In this document: one piece after another, positions 32,001 to 42,119 of the stretch
Layout of the letters: each line of letters opens with the position of its first letter
Numbering within the stretch: the first letter of the stretch is position 1
Translations under genes and position numbers: made by a program
Origin: Clonostachys chloroleuca
Taxonomy: Eukaryota; Ascomycota; Sordariomycetes; Hypocreales; Bionectriaceae
DNA length: 64,000 nt
Direction of reading: 5' to 3'
NCBI GenBank assembly: GCA_037952775.1
Contig: JBANAY010000004.1
Span: forward strand, 14,198,001-14,262,000
Notes under the pieces: model-generated
What the model saw: only the letters and a program-made list of their open reading frames with translations
What the model was told of the DNA's origin: nothing
Database searches by the model: none

Positions 32001-34952
32001 ATGAAGGGTCCAGGCCTCGCAAGCGCCAACGCGGCGAACAACACCCCAGACTCGTTGGGTTCATTGAAAGTAACACACTTTTTCGTTCCCCAGGACTGTG
32101 TAATTCAAGATGCGTTTCGTCATTCCCGGTCGCAATGGATCGATGACCCTGTCATCTGCCAGTGGCGAGATCCCACACATCATATTCACCGTGTCCTTTC
32201 GGATACAAACGACCTATATCACGATTGGAAATTCATGAAAAGAAGGCCGTTCTCGATTTCTTCATGCCCTATTTGGAAAGACACTGGCCGCGCTCTGGCA
32301 GAAATCGGCCTGCCATGGCACAGCAACCAAGTCAATATGCCAGATCAAATTGACTCCAGCTGGCCATTCCATTTCAAGGATTTCGAGACTCAGCTTCTCC
32401 AAATACTGGGCTCCCGGGTTGGTAACTCATCAGCTGTTGGATACGTTTCTAGTCACTTAGAGGCAAGCTGCTATTGCATCCGTGCATTACAGCGAGAGCT
32501 GAGGAGAATATGCCTAAGCCAGAGACCCATTCTCGTCTACGACCAATTTGATCATAAGCTGATCGATGCTATCAAGAAGATTCTTGGGCTTGACACTGTC
32601 CGGGTTCATTTATCCGATCCATGGGAGGAAACGATACAGAGGCTACTCAACGCCACTGCCAACAGAGCCTGCCCTATAATATTTGCTGCATCAGTAGGGA
32701 ATTCTGCCACCGAAAATGACAGAATTAGCATCATTGCAGATATCTCTACTGAATTTCCTTTGGTTCTACATGTCGACGCCTTCCGAAGTTTTGATTACAT
32801 TACGACTATGTCGGAACATGAAAGAGGACAAGAAGGCGTGGAGAAATTTATCTTGGCCAACAAATCTCCCAACACCTTCCTGAGAACAGAAGACGGCTTT
32901 GTGATTGCAAATAGCATAGTGGCAGGGGGCTTGAATCAACTCAATCATGGCCCTGCAGTTTCATTAACGCCCAACTACCAAGGCATCAAAGGGGAGAAAG
33001 TGGCGTATATCAGGTCATTTGATTCAACATTGGGTGGCTCAAGGGACGCAATAGCACCACTTTGGCTAGCTCTTTATCAGCTAAGGCTCGGGAATAGCGG
33101 TATCCAAAAGCTTTGCAGAGATCTTCTTCGTATTAGATCTAGCGTCTTGAGGGTTCTGAAATCTCAGGGGATGACGGCATATCCATCCACCTACTCTTTA
33201 GACGTGGTCGTCACTTCCTTCTCTTTGTCTCAGAAGCAGCGTCTTTTGAAGTTAGGCGGAACGCTCGCTAAGTCTGGGGAGATTGTCTTGGCTATTCAGA
33301 CGCGATTTCTTACAGGAGAGGTTTTCTCTTCGAGCCCCTCATTCTGGAAATCACACCCAGGCAAATTTTCAACGAGCAAACCCTTGTTGGATCAGTACCC
33401 GATTGATCTATCTATTCTACAACAGCTCAAAACAACTGTCCAAGGCTGGAAGACCATCACAAGGTCCACTGTTGGCTACCCGCTACACATGGGGTCTCTT
33501 GCGGCTCTGGGGCCAGTACTTGCCTGCTTCTGGGATGTCGACATTTCATCGCGTTGGGTCGAAAACACGGCACAGAAAATTCTGACATCTCGTCTAGAGT
33601 CTTTTGGGGTTCCTGACGCAGAGAATCAGTGTGCTTTCAAGGCTGCTTTTACCAATGGCAGTACGATGGGAAACCGGTCTGGAATTCATACAGCTTTCTC
33701 CCAGTTTCCCGATGCTACTATTTACCTATCGACCGAGACACACTACAGTGTCATGAAGACACTTCGAGACTGTGATGATATCTCAAATATCTGGTCATTG
33801 AAAGAACCCCAGTTTTCCCAAATTACTTCGGATTCTCAAGGCAGGATGTGCGTAGATGCGCTTTTGAAACAAGCCATGTTGGATAAGCAGCGCTATACAA
33901 CAGAAGGCCGAGAATACCATTTGATCCTCTTCGCAAACATTGGAACAACATTTGTCGGCGCTCGAGATAATTTGGCTGAAATCTATCAGACGCTAAAGGA
34001 GCACGATCTAGAAATTTCGTACATTCACGCCGACGGAGCCTTTGATTTTGGGTTTGATACCTGCGGCATCAGACTAGGCAGGCCTGGATCTGTTGACGAT
34101 AATGGTGTGCCTTGCGTACAGGGCGTTACAATCAGTCACCATAAGGCCCTTGGTCAAAATGTGTCTGGAGAAGTACTTTGCTTTACCCCCAATCGCGATA
34201 TTGCAGGGACGGTTCCCAATCTTGATCCTAGGATTGTCTTTGAAACCTGGCTGTACAATCAAGTTTACACGCCCAGCGACCGCCTTCAGCTGCGTGAATA
34301 CTGCCAGCAAAATGCATCGTTTCTGGAAGAGGGACTTAGGAATTTGGGATTGGCCACCAAGAGAAATCATGACAGCATGATTGTGGTTTTTGAACGGCCA
34401 GTCGCTTGGATCACAGAAGAATTCTCTCTTCGGCCGGAGGGAGATTGGGTGCATTTTATCACGATGCCTCATATCTCACCAGAAACGATTGGCCTCTTCC
34501 TAGAGCGGATTAAGAATGTGGATGAGGCGTGCAGTGTTACATTTAGTAGCAATGCGCCACTACTGAGTGATATGCTGGGACGAGAGATACGACTGAAGCG
34601 GCTAGGAAGCCAATCTAGACTGGCCGAAACACTCTGTCGATTGTCGAAATGTCTGAAACCGGTGCAATCTGGATATCATACAAAGTTGGAGGAGCTTATT
34701 AAGCGAAGTGTGCGTGGTGGCATTTCCGTTGCTGCTGTAGATGACGAGGAGAATGTCCAACTTGTCTTTCTTGCAGAGTCCAATAGAAATCAGTCAATAG
34801 TGGTAAACCCACTCCTGCTACATACTAGCTTTGTGAACAAGATTCAAGTCATTCAAGAGATACAAGGTCAGCTTATGGGCCTCATGGGTAGGTATCTCAA
34901 AGCCAAAATTAGGTCGAGTCCCATGGGCCATCAAGTTTACATTTTTTCATAG
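32001..34952 (+). CDS. Tandem PLP-decarboxylase-fold protein: N-terminal pseudo-domain fused to an active-type histidine-decarboxylase-like domain
   Basis: An intronless frame of 983 residues containing two copies of the group II PLP-decarboxylase fold. Domain 1 (about residues 100-480) keeps H257-V-D259 and the GGSRDAIAPLWLALYQL segment. At the place of the S-x-x-x-G-H-K PLP loop it reads SIVAGGLNQL (from S305), with Leu311 where Lys is required. Domain 2 (about 500-860) has every hallmark of histidine-decarboxylase-type enzymes: TNGSTMGNRSGIH, STETHYSVMKTL, ANIGTTFVGARDN, H676-A-D678, and ISHHKALGQ with Lys715 as the Schiff-base residue. Residues 860-983 resemble a C-terminal capping region. 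It should be a soluble cytosolic decarboxylase of His, an aromatic or another amino acid, with domain 1 structural or regulatory. The epoxide hydrolase follows 0.75 kb downstream on the same strand. Confidence 0.85.
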   Translation: MKGPGLASANAANNTPDSLGSLKVTHFFVPQDCVIQDAFRHSRSQWIDDPVICQWRDPTHHIHRVLSDTNDLYHDWKFMKRRPFSISSCPIWKDTGRALAEIGLPWHSNQVNMPDQIDSSWPFHFKDFETQLLQILGSRVGNSSAVGYVSSHLEASCYCIRALQRELRRICLSQRPILVYDQFDHKLIDAIKKILGLDTVRVHLSDPWEETIQRLLNATANRACPIIFAASVGNSATENDRISIIADISTEFPLVLHVDAFRSFDYITTMSEHERGQEGVEKFILANKSPNTFLRTEDGFVIANSIVAGGLNQLNHGPAVSLTPNYQGIKGEKVAYIRSFDSTLGGSRDAIAPLWLALYQLRLGNSGIQKLCRDLLRIRSSVLRVLKSQGMTAYPSTYSLDVVVTSFSLSQKQRLLKLGGTLAKSGEIVLAIQTRFLTGEVFSSSPSFWKSHPGKFSTSKPLLDQYPIDLSILQQLKTTVQGWKTITRSTVGYPLHMGSLAALGPVLACFWDVDISSRWVENTAQKILTSRLESFGVPDAENQCAFKAAFTNGSTMGNRSGIHTAFSQFPDATIYLSTETHYSVMKTLRDCDDISNIWSLKEPQFSQITSDSQGRMCVDALLKQAMLDKQRYTTEGREYHLILFANIGTTFVGARDNLAEIYQTLKEHDLEISYIHADGAFDFGFDTCGIRLGRPGSVDDNGVPCVQGVTISHHKALGQNVSGEVLCFTPNRDIAGTVPNLDPRIVFETWLYNQVYTPSDRLQLREYCQQNASFLEEGLRNLGLATKRNHDSMIVVFERPVAWITEEFSLRPEGDWVHFITMPHISPETIGLFLERIKNVDEACSVTFSSNAPLLSDMLGREIRLKRLGSQSRLAETLCRLSKCLKPVQSGYHTKLEELIKRSVRGGISVAAVDDEENVQLVFLAESNRNQSIVVNPLLLHTSFVNKIQVIQEIQGQLMGLMGRYLKAKIRSSPMGHQVYIFS

Positions 34953-35697
34953 ATTTGAGCAGATAAAATGACGCTCTTTGCTTCAATGAATAGTATATTA
35001 CTTGTTCATATAATTGCATTGTGTCAGTAGTTTCCAGTCCTCTTTTGTATACACGCACAAAAGTATGGTAGAACATCAGTGTGCATGGAAAGTGCCCTTC
35101 TTTAACCGAAATCACGTCGTTATTGATAACGTGGACAGCCTTGTACAAGGAAATCACCACTCAGGCTTACATATCCCTACACATAGTCTGTAATATCAAT
35201 ACATATATAAAGTTACGCGCAAAAGAAGTTCTCGACACTACAGCACGTTTGTTGCCGTATTTTCGTCCGGCATGTGCCAGACTATGGAGCAAAGGCAGAA
35301 TTCAGCGGAGTTGCGGAGAAGCATCCGGAAGGTTGACCGGAAGCTTGAGCCACGCTAGGAATATTCTTACATGGGCTCAAGCCTCTGTTGGTGCTAGATG
35401 TTGTCTTTAGTTCAAGGGCATGGGTCAGTCTCCATTATAACTGCCATGACAATTGGCAGGCTGTTGGGTGCGATTTACAACTGGTAGTGGTAACACAGTT
35501 GATCTCTATATTTGTTTCATGTAATACCCTCCGGTTGCTCTTCCCGCGGCCCCTCCGGTTCCGCTTCACTTGTGAATGGCGGACCCATCTAGAGGGAGCC
35601 AAGTATAAAAGGTACGACGGCATGCTGATGGTGGTTCACACATCGACGCAAAACCCCATCCTCTCAGCAATCTACCTGTACCAATAGTCTACGAGAA
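34953..35697. other. Intergenic, no gene recognised
   Basis: This is the promoter region of the epoxide hydrolase. A TATA-like GTATAAAAGG lies near 35603, about 95 bp before its ATG. Confidence 0.45.
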
Positions 35698-37289
35698 ATG
35701 AGTGCCGAAAAGTCCAAAATGAAACTTGGTTCCGTCGAGCCCTTCACGGTCGACTTGTCTAAGAATGTCCCGCGCATGCTGGATCTGGTGAACAACACCA
35801 AGTTACCCGAGACATCTATTTACTCGGACCTTGGATCATCAGCAGGGATTGACCCGAATGTTTTGAGGGAGTTACAAAAGCAGTGGATCACTGATTTCGA
35901 CTGGGATTCAGAGGAGGAACAGATGAACGGGTATGCACCTAATATGAAGCTCTCTCTAAGCGACCATGGCACTTCTCACACAGTCGAAACGGCAGTTACG
36001 ATCATTTCACCACGAATGTCGAAGGATTGAAAGTTCATTTCATTCATCATCGTTCTGGAACAGCCGGTTCAATACCCCTTCTACTCCTACACGGCTGGCC
36101 AGGCTCTTTTTTGGAAGTCTTACCCCTGGTGAAGCCTCTGGTAGAGCAGGCGAAAACCTCCCAGGGCACGGATGTCTCGTTTGACATCGTTGTCCCTTCG
36201 CTTCCAGGATTTGCTTTCTCACAGGCACCGCCCCCAACTTGGACCATTGCCGACACAGCTCGCATTTTCCACACCCTCATGACTGATATACTTGGCTACA
36301 CGACTTTTGCTGTGAACGGCACCGACTGGGGGTCTGGCATCGCTTATACGTTGTATGAGCAGTATCCGGCCACCGTCCGTGCTGCTCATTTTTCTATGAT
36401 CCCTTTCATGCCGAAGCTTCCAGATCAGCTAGCAGCGGATAATATCACCCTGACGGAGAGTGAACAGTCTCAGGCGGAGAGGTTTGCGAAATTCGCTGCC
36501 ACGGGCACTGGCTACTTTGTTACGCACACCACTAAGGTAATACGCGCTGCTGAATATTTAACAAATTATGAAAATACTTTAGTAATCTAACTGACAAAAT
36601 TTTCAGCCTACCACGATTGGGCTGGCATTACAGGATAACCCGATGGGACAGTTGGCGTGGATTGCTCAGCAAATCCTCGACTGTGAGTTCACCTAGTCAT
36701 AACAAGTCCACGATATGTAGGATTCTAACATCTCTACAGGGTCAGACCCACGGGCAGGAACAGGCCCTTCCGTACTAACATATAGGGAAATACTTCGGTT
36801 CACATCGTTATACTTTCTTACCGACTCGTTCTTGTCATCCGTTTTCATTTATTATTCAAACCCGAACGGCTTCAGACCAGAGTATTCTAAGGCTTCCACA
36901 GACGCGCCCATGCTATACAGCAACTTCAAGTATAATAACACGTTCTTTCCGCCTGCTGTGGTGAGAAAGGTTGGGAATTTGGTATATTGGAAAGGCAAGT
37001 CGCTCGGCAATAAGACCCCGTGCCATTATGCATACATCCTGTGACACCGATGAAATCCCCACGGAGGGATGACATAATGGTAACAGATGCTTTTCATTGT
37101 GTTGAGATGTCGGGTCTGGCATCTTCTATAGTTTTTTCTAATTTTACACTCGAACTATCTCCTGTAACAGTTGCTAACACTGTTACAATCTTAGATCACG
37201 AGTTTGGTGGCCATTTTCCAGGAGTAGATAACCCGCCAGGTCTAATCTCCGACATCAGAGAGCTTGGAAATCATTGGCGATGGTCATAG
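35698..37289 (+). CDS. Epoxide hydrolase (EHN plus alpha/beta-hydrolase), with a 200-nt GC-AG intron
   Basis: Five exons: 35698-35930, 35996-36536, 36607-36682, 36740-36994 and 37195-37289, for 399 residues, close to the family norm. The N-terminal EHN cap (VEPFTVDL to QKQWITDFDW) precedes the hydrolase core with the oxyanion motif LLLLHGWPGS. The nucleophile is D188 in GTDWGS and the catalytic His is H375 in HEFGGHFPGVDNP. Tyr residues that would polarise the epoxide lie in the cap region. The last intron uses a GC donor (AAAG/GCAAGT) and is three times the local norm because it contains LTR-like copy B. The enzyme opens epoxides to diols. It may be microsomal or cytosolic; no clear TM anchor is seen. 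It might act after an oxygenase that is not in this window. Confidence 0.9.
37100..37160 (+). repeat. LTR-like repeat fragment, copy B, inside an epoxide hydrolase intron
   Basis: TGTTGAGATGTCGGGTCTGG opens this copy. It matches 19263-19325 at 26 of the first 27 positions. GTAACAG/CTGTTAC inverted motifs lie close by (about 37080 and 37163-37186). The intron remains spliceable on paper. Confidence 0.5.
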
Positions 37290-38082
37290 GTCCTCCCAGC
37301 ACGGCTGGGAGGACAGGGACCTTTTTACTTTCAAGAGTAGATGAAATGAAACTGGTGTGTGGCTTCGGAGTTTGTTAGATAGCCGTGGGTGGTAGCTCTA
37401 GAGGGTGTGGTGTAGTACTCAACGAAGACCATATTTTCCACTTTCAAGCCTAAATCTTATGAAGGAAGGAGCATGAATGACCCCAATAGTCCATAATTGA
37501 TTAACAATGGACGTTTGCATTAGAGCGATAATTCCCGCGACGAAATATCCCGCACCTCTTTGCCCTCCTCCCCCTCCTCCCCACCCCCTTCTTAACGATT
37601 GATAACCGGTTGTGAAAGGTCGCTTTGTATAGGGAGCTTTTTCTTTCTGTCGCCGAACTAAGTGGTATCGACGAGCCCTAGATATCGAACATACACAAAG
37701 TATTATATTTAAAAAAGCCGTCTTGCTATGTAGGTGGGAGCTGCTAGGTCAGCGGGAAGGGGAGCAGAGGGGCACAGGAGGGAGCAGCATCGAGCGCCAC
37801 AAGCCCTGCATCCTATGAGTATTGTGTTTCTAGACAATATCCAGTTTCGAGGCCAGCTATGCTTCAGCATACTCCTCCCGCCCCCCTCCCTCTACACACT
37901 GCTGCTACACCCATTTTGTTCTTCTCATCGCACGATAATCATCACCTGAAATCCACGAACAAGGTCCACCCTATGAGCCTCGCGTTGTGGGTTTGGATCT
38001 TCAAATGCCGTTTCAAATGCCTGGTTTGCGAATAATCTCTCCTCCACTCGATATCATTTTCTGACATTGAACAGGGCACCCG
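37290..38082. other. Intergenic with a polypyrimidine tract
   Basis: A C/T-rich run lies at about 37557-37597, with no gene. The region serves as the promoter of the OrsD-like gene. Confidence 0.4.
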
Positions 38083-38691
38083 ATGGAGGAGCAACACCCT
38101 GCACTCACCATCCCCACCCGCAAGGTAATGCACCACGCGATTTGCGTTGACGAACCCCCTGTTGTCGCCCAGCTGAGAAACGACAAAGAGGAATTCTTCG
38201 CTGTTTTCAAGCCATTCGACCTTTTGTACTGCACGAAATGCAAAGAAGCCATCGCCACTAGCGAAAAAGTCATTTCTTTGCACCTCCAAGGGCCCTGCTA
38301 CAACTTAAATGCTGGCAGGCACGTCGAGAGTCTCGCTGTAGAATACAGAGCTCTCTTGAACACAGAAGATGACACAAATTGGCTTGTGAGGCGGGGCAAA
38401 CTATACGAGAGAGTACAGCAGAGCAACATAATACTTGAGGAGATACCATGGCTCAGTCCGCCTGTCCATGGTTTCCGCTGCACTCTGTGTGGCCGGCCAG
38501 TGAGAAAACGGAACACCTTTCGGCACCATCTGAAGAACGATCACGGTGGGGTAAAGAGCGTGCCAGAAAATTGCCTCGTACAGTCTTTCAAGAGTATGGG
38601 GCACCAATTTATCAATTTTCGAGTTGTGCGGCGGGCTGTGACAAGGCGGTTGGGCCAGGCGAGGATTGAGAATACTCCTACGCGGTTGTAG
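38083..38691 (+). CDS. OrsD-like (DUF3505) zinc-finger protein
   Basis: A single-exon protein of 202 residues. The pattern follows the orsellinic-acid-cluster protein D family. A first CxxC...H element sits in FDLLYCTKCKEAI, a second in FRCTLCGRPVRKRNTFRHHL followed by KNDH (a C2H2 finger), and the family-type ending is CLVQSFKSMGHQFINFRV. Basic residues dominate the C terminus. Known members occur in A. nidulans next to orsellinic acid genes and widely in fungi as orphan or transposon-associated genes; their biochemical role is unknown. A nucleic-acid-binding role is suggested by the fingers. There is no PKS nearby, so the name carries no pathway implication. Confidence 0.7.
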   Translation: MEEQHPALTIPTRKVMHHAICVDEPPVVAQLRNDKEEFFAVFKPFDLLYCTKCKEAIATSEKVISLHLQGPCYNLNAGRHVESLAVEYRALLNTEDDTNWLVRRGKLYERVQQSNIILEEIPWLSPPVHGFRCTLCGRPVRKRNTFRHHLKNDHGGVKSVPENCLVQSFKSMGHQFINFRVVRRAVTRRLGQARIENTPTRL

Positions 38692-40620
38692 GACATCCAT
38701 CAGACCGGGGCAGGATGTTAGCAGAGGCCGGCACTGATCTATTTCGCTTCTTTCACTGTCCATCACATTGGAATTAATGGGAGAACCAGATTGTATCTTC
38801 GTTTTATTTGCAGAGTATTCGATTAAAATGAAATTCCTACCTTCCAGAAGAATCATGTTCTTCGTTGTCTAGTTTAACAGTACGAGATTGTTGGCGGTGC
38901 CAGTGCAAATAGGCACAAAGGCTACAGTAGACTAATGTGACGGGAAAACGCTCTCGGTCTTTTGATGTGCTGTCCTAGCATATCATCTCCATATTAACCA
39001 ATATTTTCCCCCTATTTTATGGCCTTATTATAGAATTCCTACGAATCTGCAGCTTTCTTAGATTACTGCTCAACAGGCCACGAGGAGGTCAATAGCTAAG
39101 AATAAGCTTTTGGTCTATCATCTGCTGAGGCTTTTCTCGTAATTCTACCTAAGCGACTGCCCGAATAATGGTCACGAGGTGATGCACTTCTAAAAGTGGA
39201 ATTTCACAACTCCGCGTGTTTCAATTCCGGCGGCCTCCTCGATTACCCCTATTTACCGTCTCATTGGCCGCCGTTATCGTACTTGACACGCGCGATAATA
39301 GAACGGAAGTTAAATGTTGCATATAATGAAAATGAAGGGCGGATGGGACTTGCCATAGGCTAGTTTTGTCCTGTAGGCTGACACACAGATGGACGGGTAA
39401 TATGGTTCAACAACTATCAACGGTTCGCGCACCATCGCATTCCTCTCGTGTTTTCCGTGCGCAAATGCGCAATATTAGGGGTTGCCTTCATCTCAAACTA
39501 TTTAAGTTGACTGCGCCGAATCCAAAAACGGTTGATATCTATATGATTCTTGATATTTACGTCGTTTGACAGTTTCAACAAACGTATGCGCAGGATTTGG
39601 CTGCATCTGAGTGTTGGAGCATCTAAGGCACCAAAACTTCCATGCAAAAGAAAAAACGTCCTACTCGTTGTCCGTGCATCAACTTAAACACCAGAAAACC
39701 CTGGGGGCATCATGGACTTACCAACCCTGGGCGATGAGTCGATGCTGGTCCAATCAACAGAGACAAAAGGGACTCATTGGAAGCCAAGTTCTGGCCTCAG
39801 TACAATGTTTACATGTAGGGGGGCCTTGAGCGACGCATGGACTAAGGTGAGACAAAGATGCGGATCTAGATAAGCCTGGTTGCCTGCTGGCAACGGGACT
39901 GATTGGAGTTAAATAGAGTCAAGAGGCGTTTGCAATCTTCGAGAACTGTAAATGGGCACGGAGAAGATCCGTATATTCTATTGATATTTTTGAGGCAGAG
40001 TTCAAGGTGGATGTGATAGTGCTGTTGCAACGAAGACAGTTTACTTCCAAGGGGATTCCCCACCAAGATATCCAACGGAACGAGGCACTGGATACTTTGA
40101 TAGCTTTAAACCTACGGGTTTATGAAAGCTGCTGTGATGATAGCTATACGGGCCTTGTAAAGAGCATGAATAACACACCATTTCATTCTATGAATGAAAG
40201 TACTTTGTCCTTTTCTAGACTTCATGCCATTAGCGAATGGATATTGCCCATTTCCAATTCCAGTTTCCGACAGGTATACCGTTCTTTCGTCTACCTCGGA
40301 TTTTCTGTGTATGCAGAAGCGATGCCTATATCTCTGCCAGAGATGTAGCGTATGCGAACCATCAAATGGAATCGATGATGTTCTTGGTGAAGAGCTGCTG
40401 CACGATTACAGCTCACAACACATCGTATATAAGACTGGAGATAATAATCCAAATTCCCAGCATCATAATATGACGAATGGAACTCTTTATAACTCGGCTC
40501 GACCAACGCACTCTTTTACTTCCAATAACAAAATCCCCACTTCTTCAGATGAAAAGGCTTGTACAAGTGTTCTATATTTATACAAAAGAGTGCCTACGTC
40601 ACTTATGGGAAGGGCTATAA
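38692..40620. other. Intergenic, possibly with unresolved 5' exons of the next gene
   Basis: Frames between 40007 and 40691 lack both motifs and convincing ATG starts. One or more N-terminal exons of the C2H2 gene at 40654 may lie here, but no splice model is compelling. Confidence 0.35.
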
Positions 40621-40653
40621 TGTATCCCGAGCGTCAAAAACTCTTCTGCATCC

Positions 40654-41582
40654 TTGATATGGTCGAAGAACGGGAACAATGGAACCAATAGCGGTGAAAA
40701 AGGTAAAACAAATGAGACGGGAAAATTCCAGAAGTCACTGAGCTCTGGTACATCTTGCTCTCTCGAAGGTTGGACGACCGCGGGGAAGAGATCATCAGGC
40801 CAGGATGACGACGGCGAGTCTCACGGTGGGAAGCGGCTACGAAGCGGCCCCGCCATGAGGAACAAGAACACGAGGGACATGCCTCAACGGTTCGCTTGCC
40901 CATATTTCAAAAAGGACCCAGAGCCGTATCGACAGCAAAGATCATGTCCTGGTCCGGGTTGGGTTACGGTCCATCGCGTAAAGTGCGTTGTTTCATTCTT
41001 CGACCTTCAATCATCACACTGCTGACGGATAGCCCAGGGACCATGTGTACTGCAAGCATGCCCTCCCGATCAGCTGCCCGAGATGCCGCACCTCTTTCGA
41101 GTCTGAGAAGCAGAAGGATGAGCACATTGCAGCACCCGTGCGCTGTGAGCTACGTGAGGTGATTGCCTCTGCGGAAGGAATGAGTACTACACAAAGGAGC
41201 AACTCAGAAGTCGCCAGAAGTCTACAAAATACGTCACAGAGGCCGAAAATGGAGAGAGATGTATCTCATTCTCTTTCCAGATGCTGACTCTCTTTCAATA
41301 CCAAGCCCGTGTCAGTTTGCGTATGTCAGCGAGCTCATCCTCATACTTGATCTAAAATAATCTAGACTACGAGTTTGCATCCAGCAATCTGGATTTTGCG
41401 AGCCAATAAATGTCCCGATACGAGGAATTCTCCGGCAAGAGCTTCCCGCTACGGTTAGAGAGGAGCTTGAGCTCCGCATTGATCAGAATCTGAGCCCCAT
41501 TGAAGCCAGCCTTCGGTGCCAGCTTGTGAGCATTCTTCAAGATATGGAAATTCAACTTTTCGATCTTTACAAATCCACATAA
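40654..41582 (+). CDS. C2H2-type zinc-finger protein of the ACPYFK family (two one-base frame breaks)
   Basis: The 5' end is unresolved; the frame is open from 40621, and the first in-frame ATG is at 40855. A Ser/Gly/Asp-rich low-complexity head with KRSSGQDDDG and GGKRLRSGP leads to RFACPYFKKDP, CPGPGWVTVHRVK, splice (intron 40983-41037), DHVYCKHALPISCPRC and FESEKQKDEHI. This is the two-finger signature of a large fungal family of unknown function. One missing base near 41172-41180 and another in AAAA at 41246-41249 break the frame. With both added, KWREMYLILFPDADS and then SIPSP follow. A second intron with a GTATGT donor (41321-41365) then leads to a helical ending (RQELPATVREELELRIDQNL) and stop TAA 41580-41582. 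It is probably a nuclear protein. Confidence 0.65.
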
Positions 41583-41591
41583 CATGAAGAT

Positions 41592-41885
41592 ATGAATGCA
41601 GCGGATACGGAAGGCATTACAGGTATAGACACCAACTGCATCCCTCTTCCCCCAACCAACGAGGATGTAGACGATATGAACAGTTTCGAGAATGAGATCC
41701 AGCACCCCAACCAACCACCATACCTTGAACAAATAGCCTATTTCGACAGTTTTGAGAATCTCAATTTCAGCTTTAGCGTGCCACAGTCAAGCTCGGGCAT
41801 ACTTGATTTAAGTGATCAATACTTATTTCATGACGATGAGGGGAAGGAAACTGATATGGGCAAGGCCAAATTACCACAGAATTGA
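41592..41885 (+). CDS. Acidic frame directly after the C2H2 gene: extension or separate small ORF
   Basis: 97 codons from ATG 41592, in the same frame as the C2H2 gene and separated from it only by TAA and three codons. The composition is acidic and aromatic (DVDDMNSFENE, then FDSFENLNFSFS), like an activation region. It may be the true C terminus of the upstream protein behind a false or mutated stop, or a chance frame. Confidence 0.35.
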   Translation: MNAADTEGITGIDTNCIPLPPTNEDVDDMNSFENEIQHPNQPPYLEQIAYFDSFENLNFSFSVPQSSSGILDLSDQYLFHDDEGKETDMGKAKLPQN

Positions 41886-42119
41886 AACTGAACACATTTG
41901 TGTCATCATTTCAGCTGCGCATATATACCCTGTGCCATGACGGCAAGAGCTTTAATGTATGGTCGAAACAATCTTGTCACTTGGTGTGGGTCTACAGGAT
42001 AGAGAAAGAGAGCTATCATGACTCTGCAATTGACAACATCTGTTACAGATCAACATTCGTATCTATCGGCTTTCAGATGGTTCAGTAATTCTCAAAAGCT
42101 TGCCACTGGAGTTATGAAA

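Noticed and set aside
41310..41365. Alternative second intron (GTCAGT donor at 41311) in the C2H2 gene
   Set aside because: It gives a locally attractive YYEFASS continuation but then needs another frame break. The GTATGT donor at 41321 keeps the frame open.
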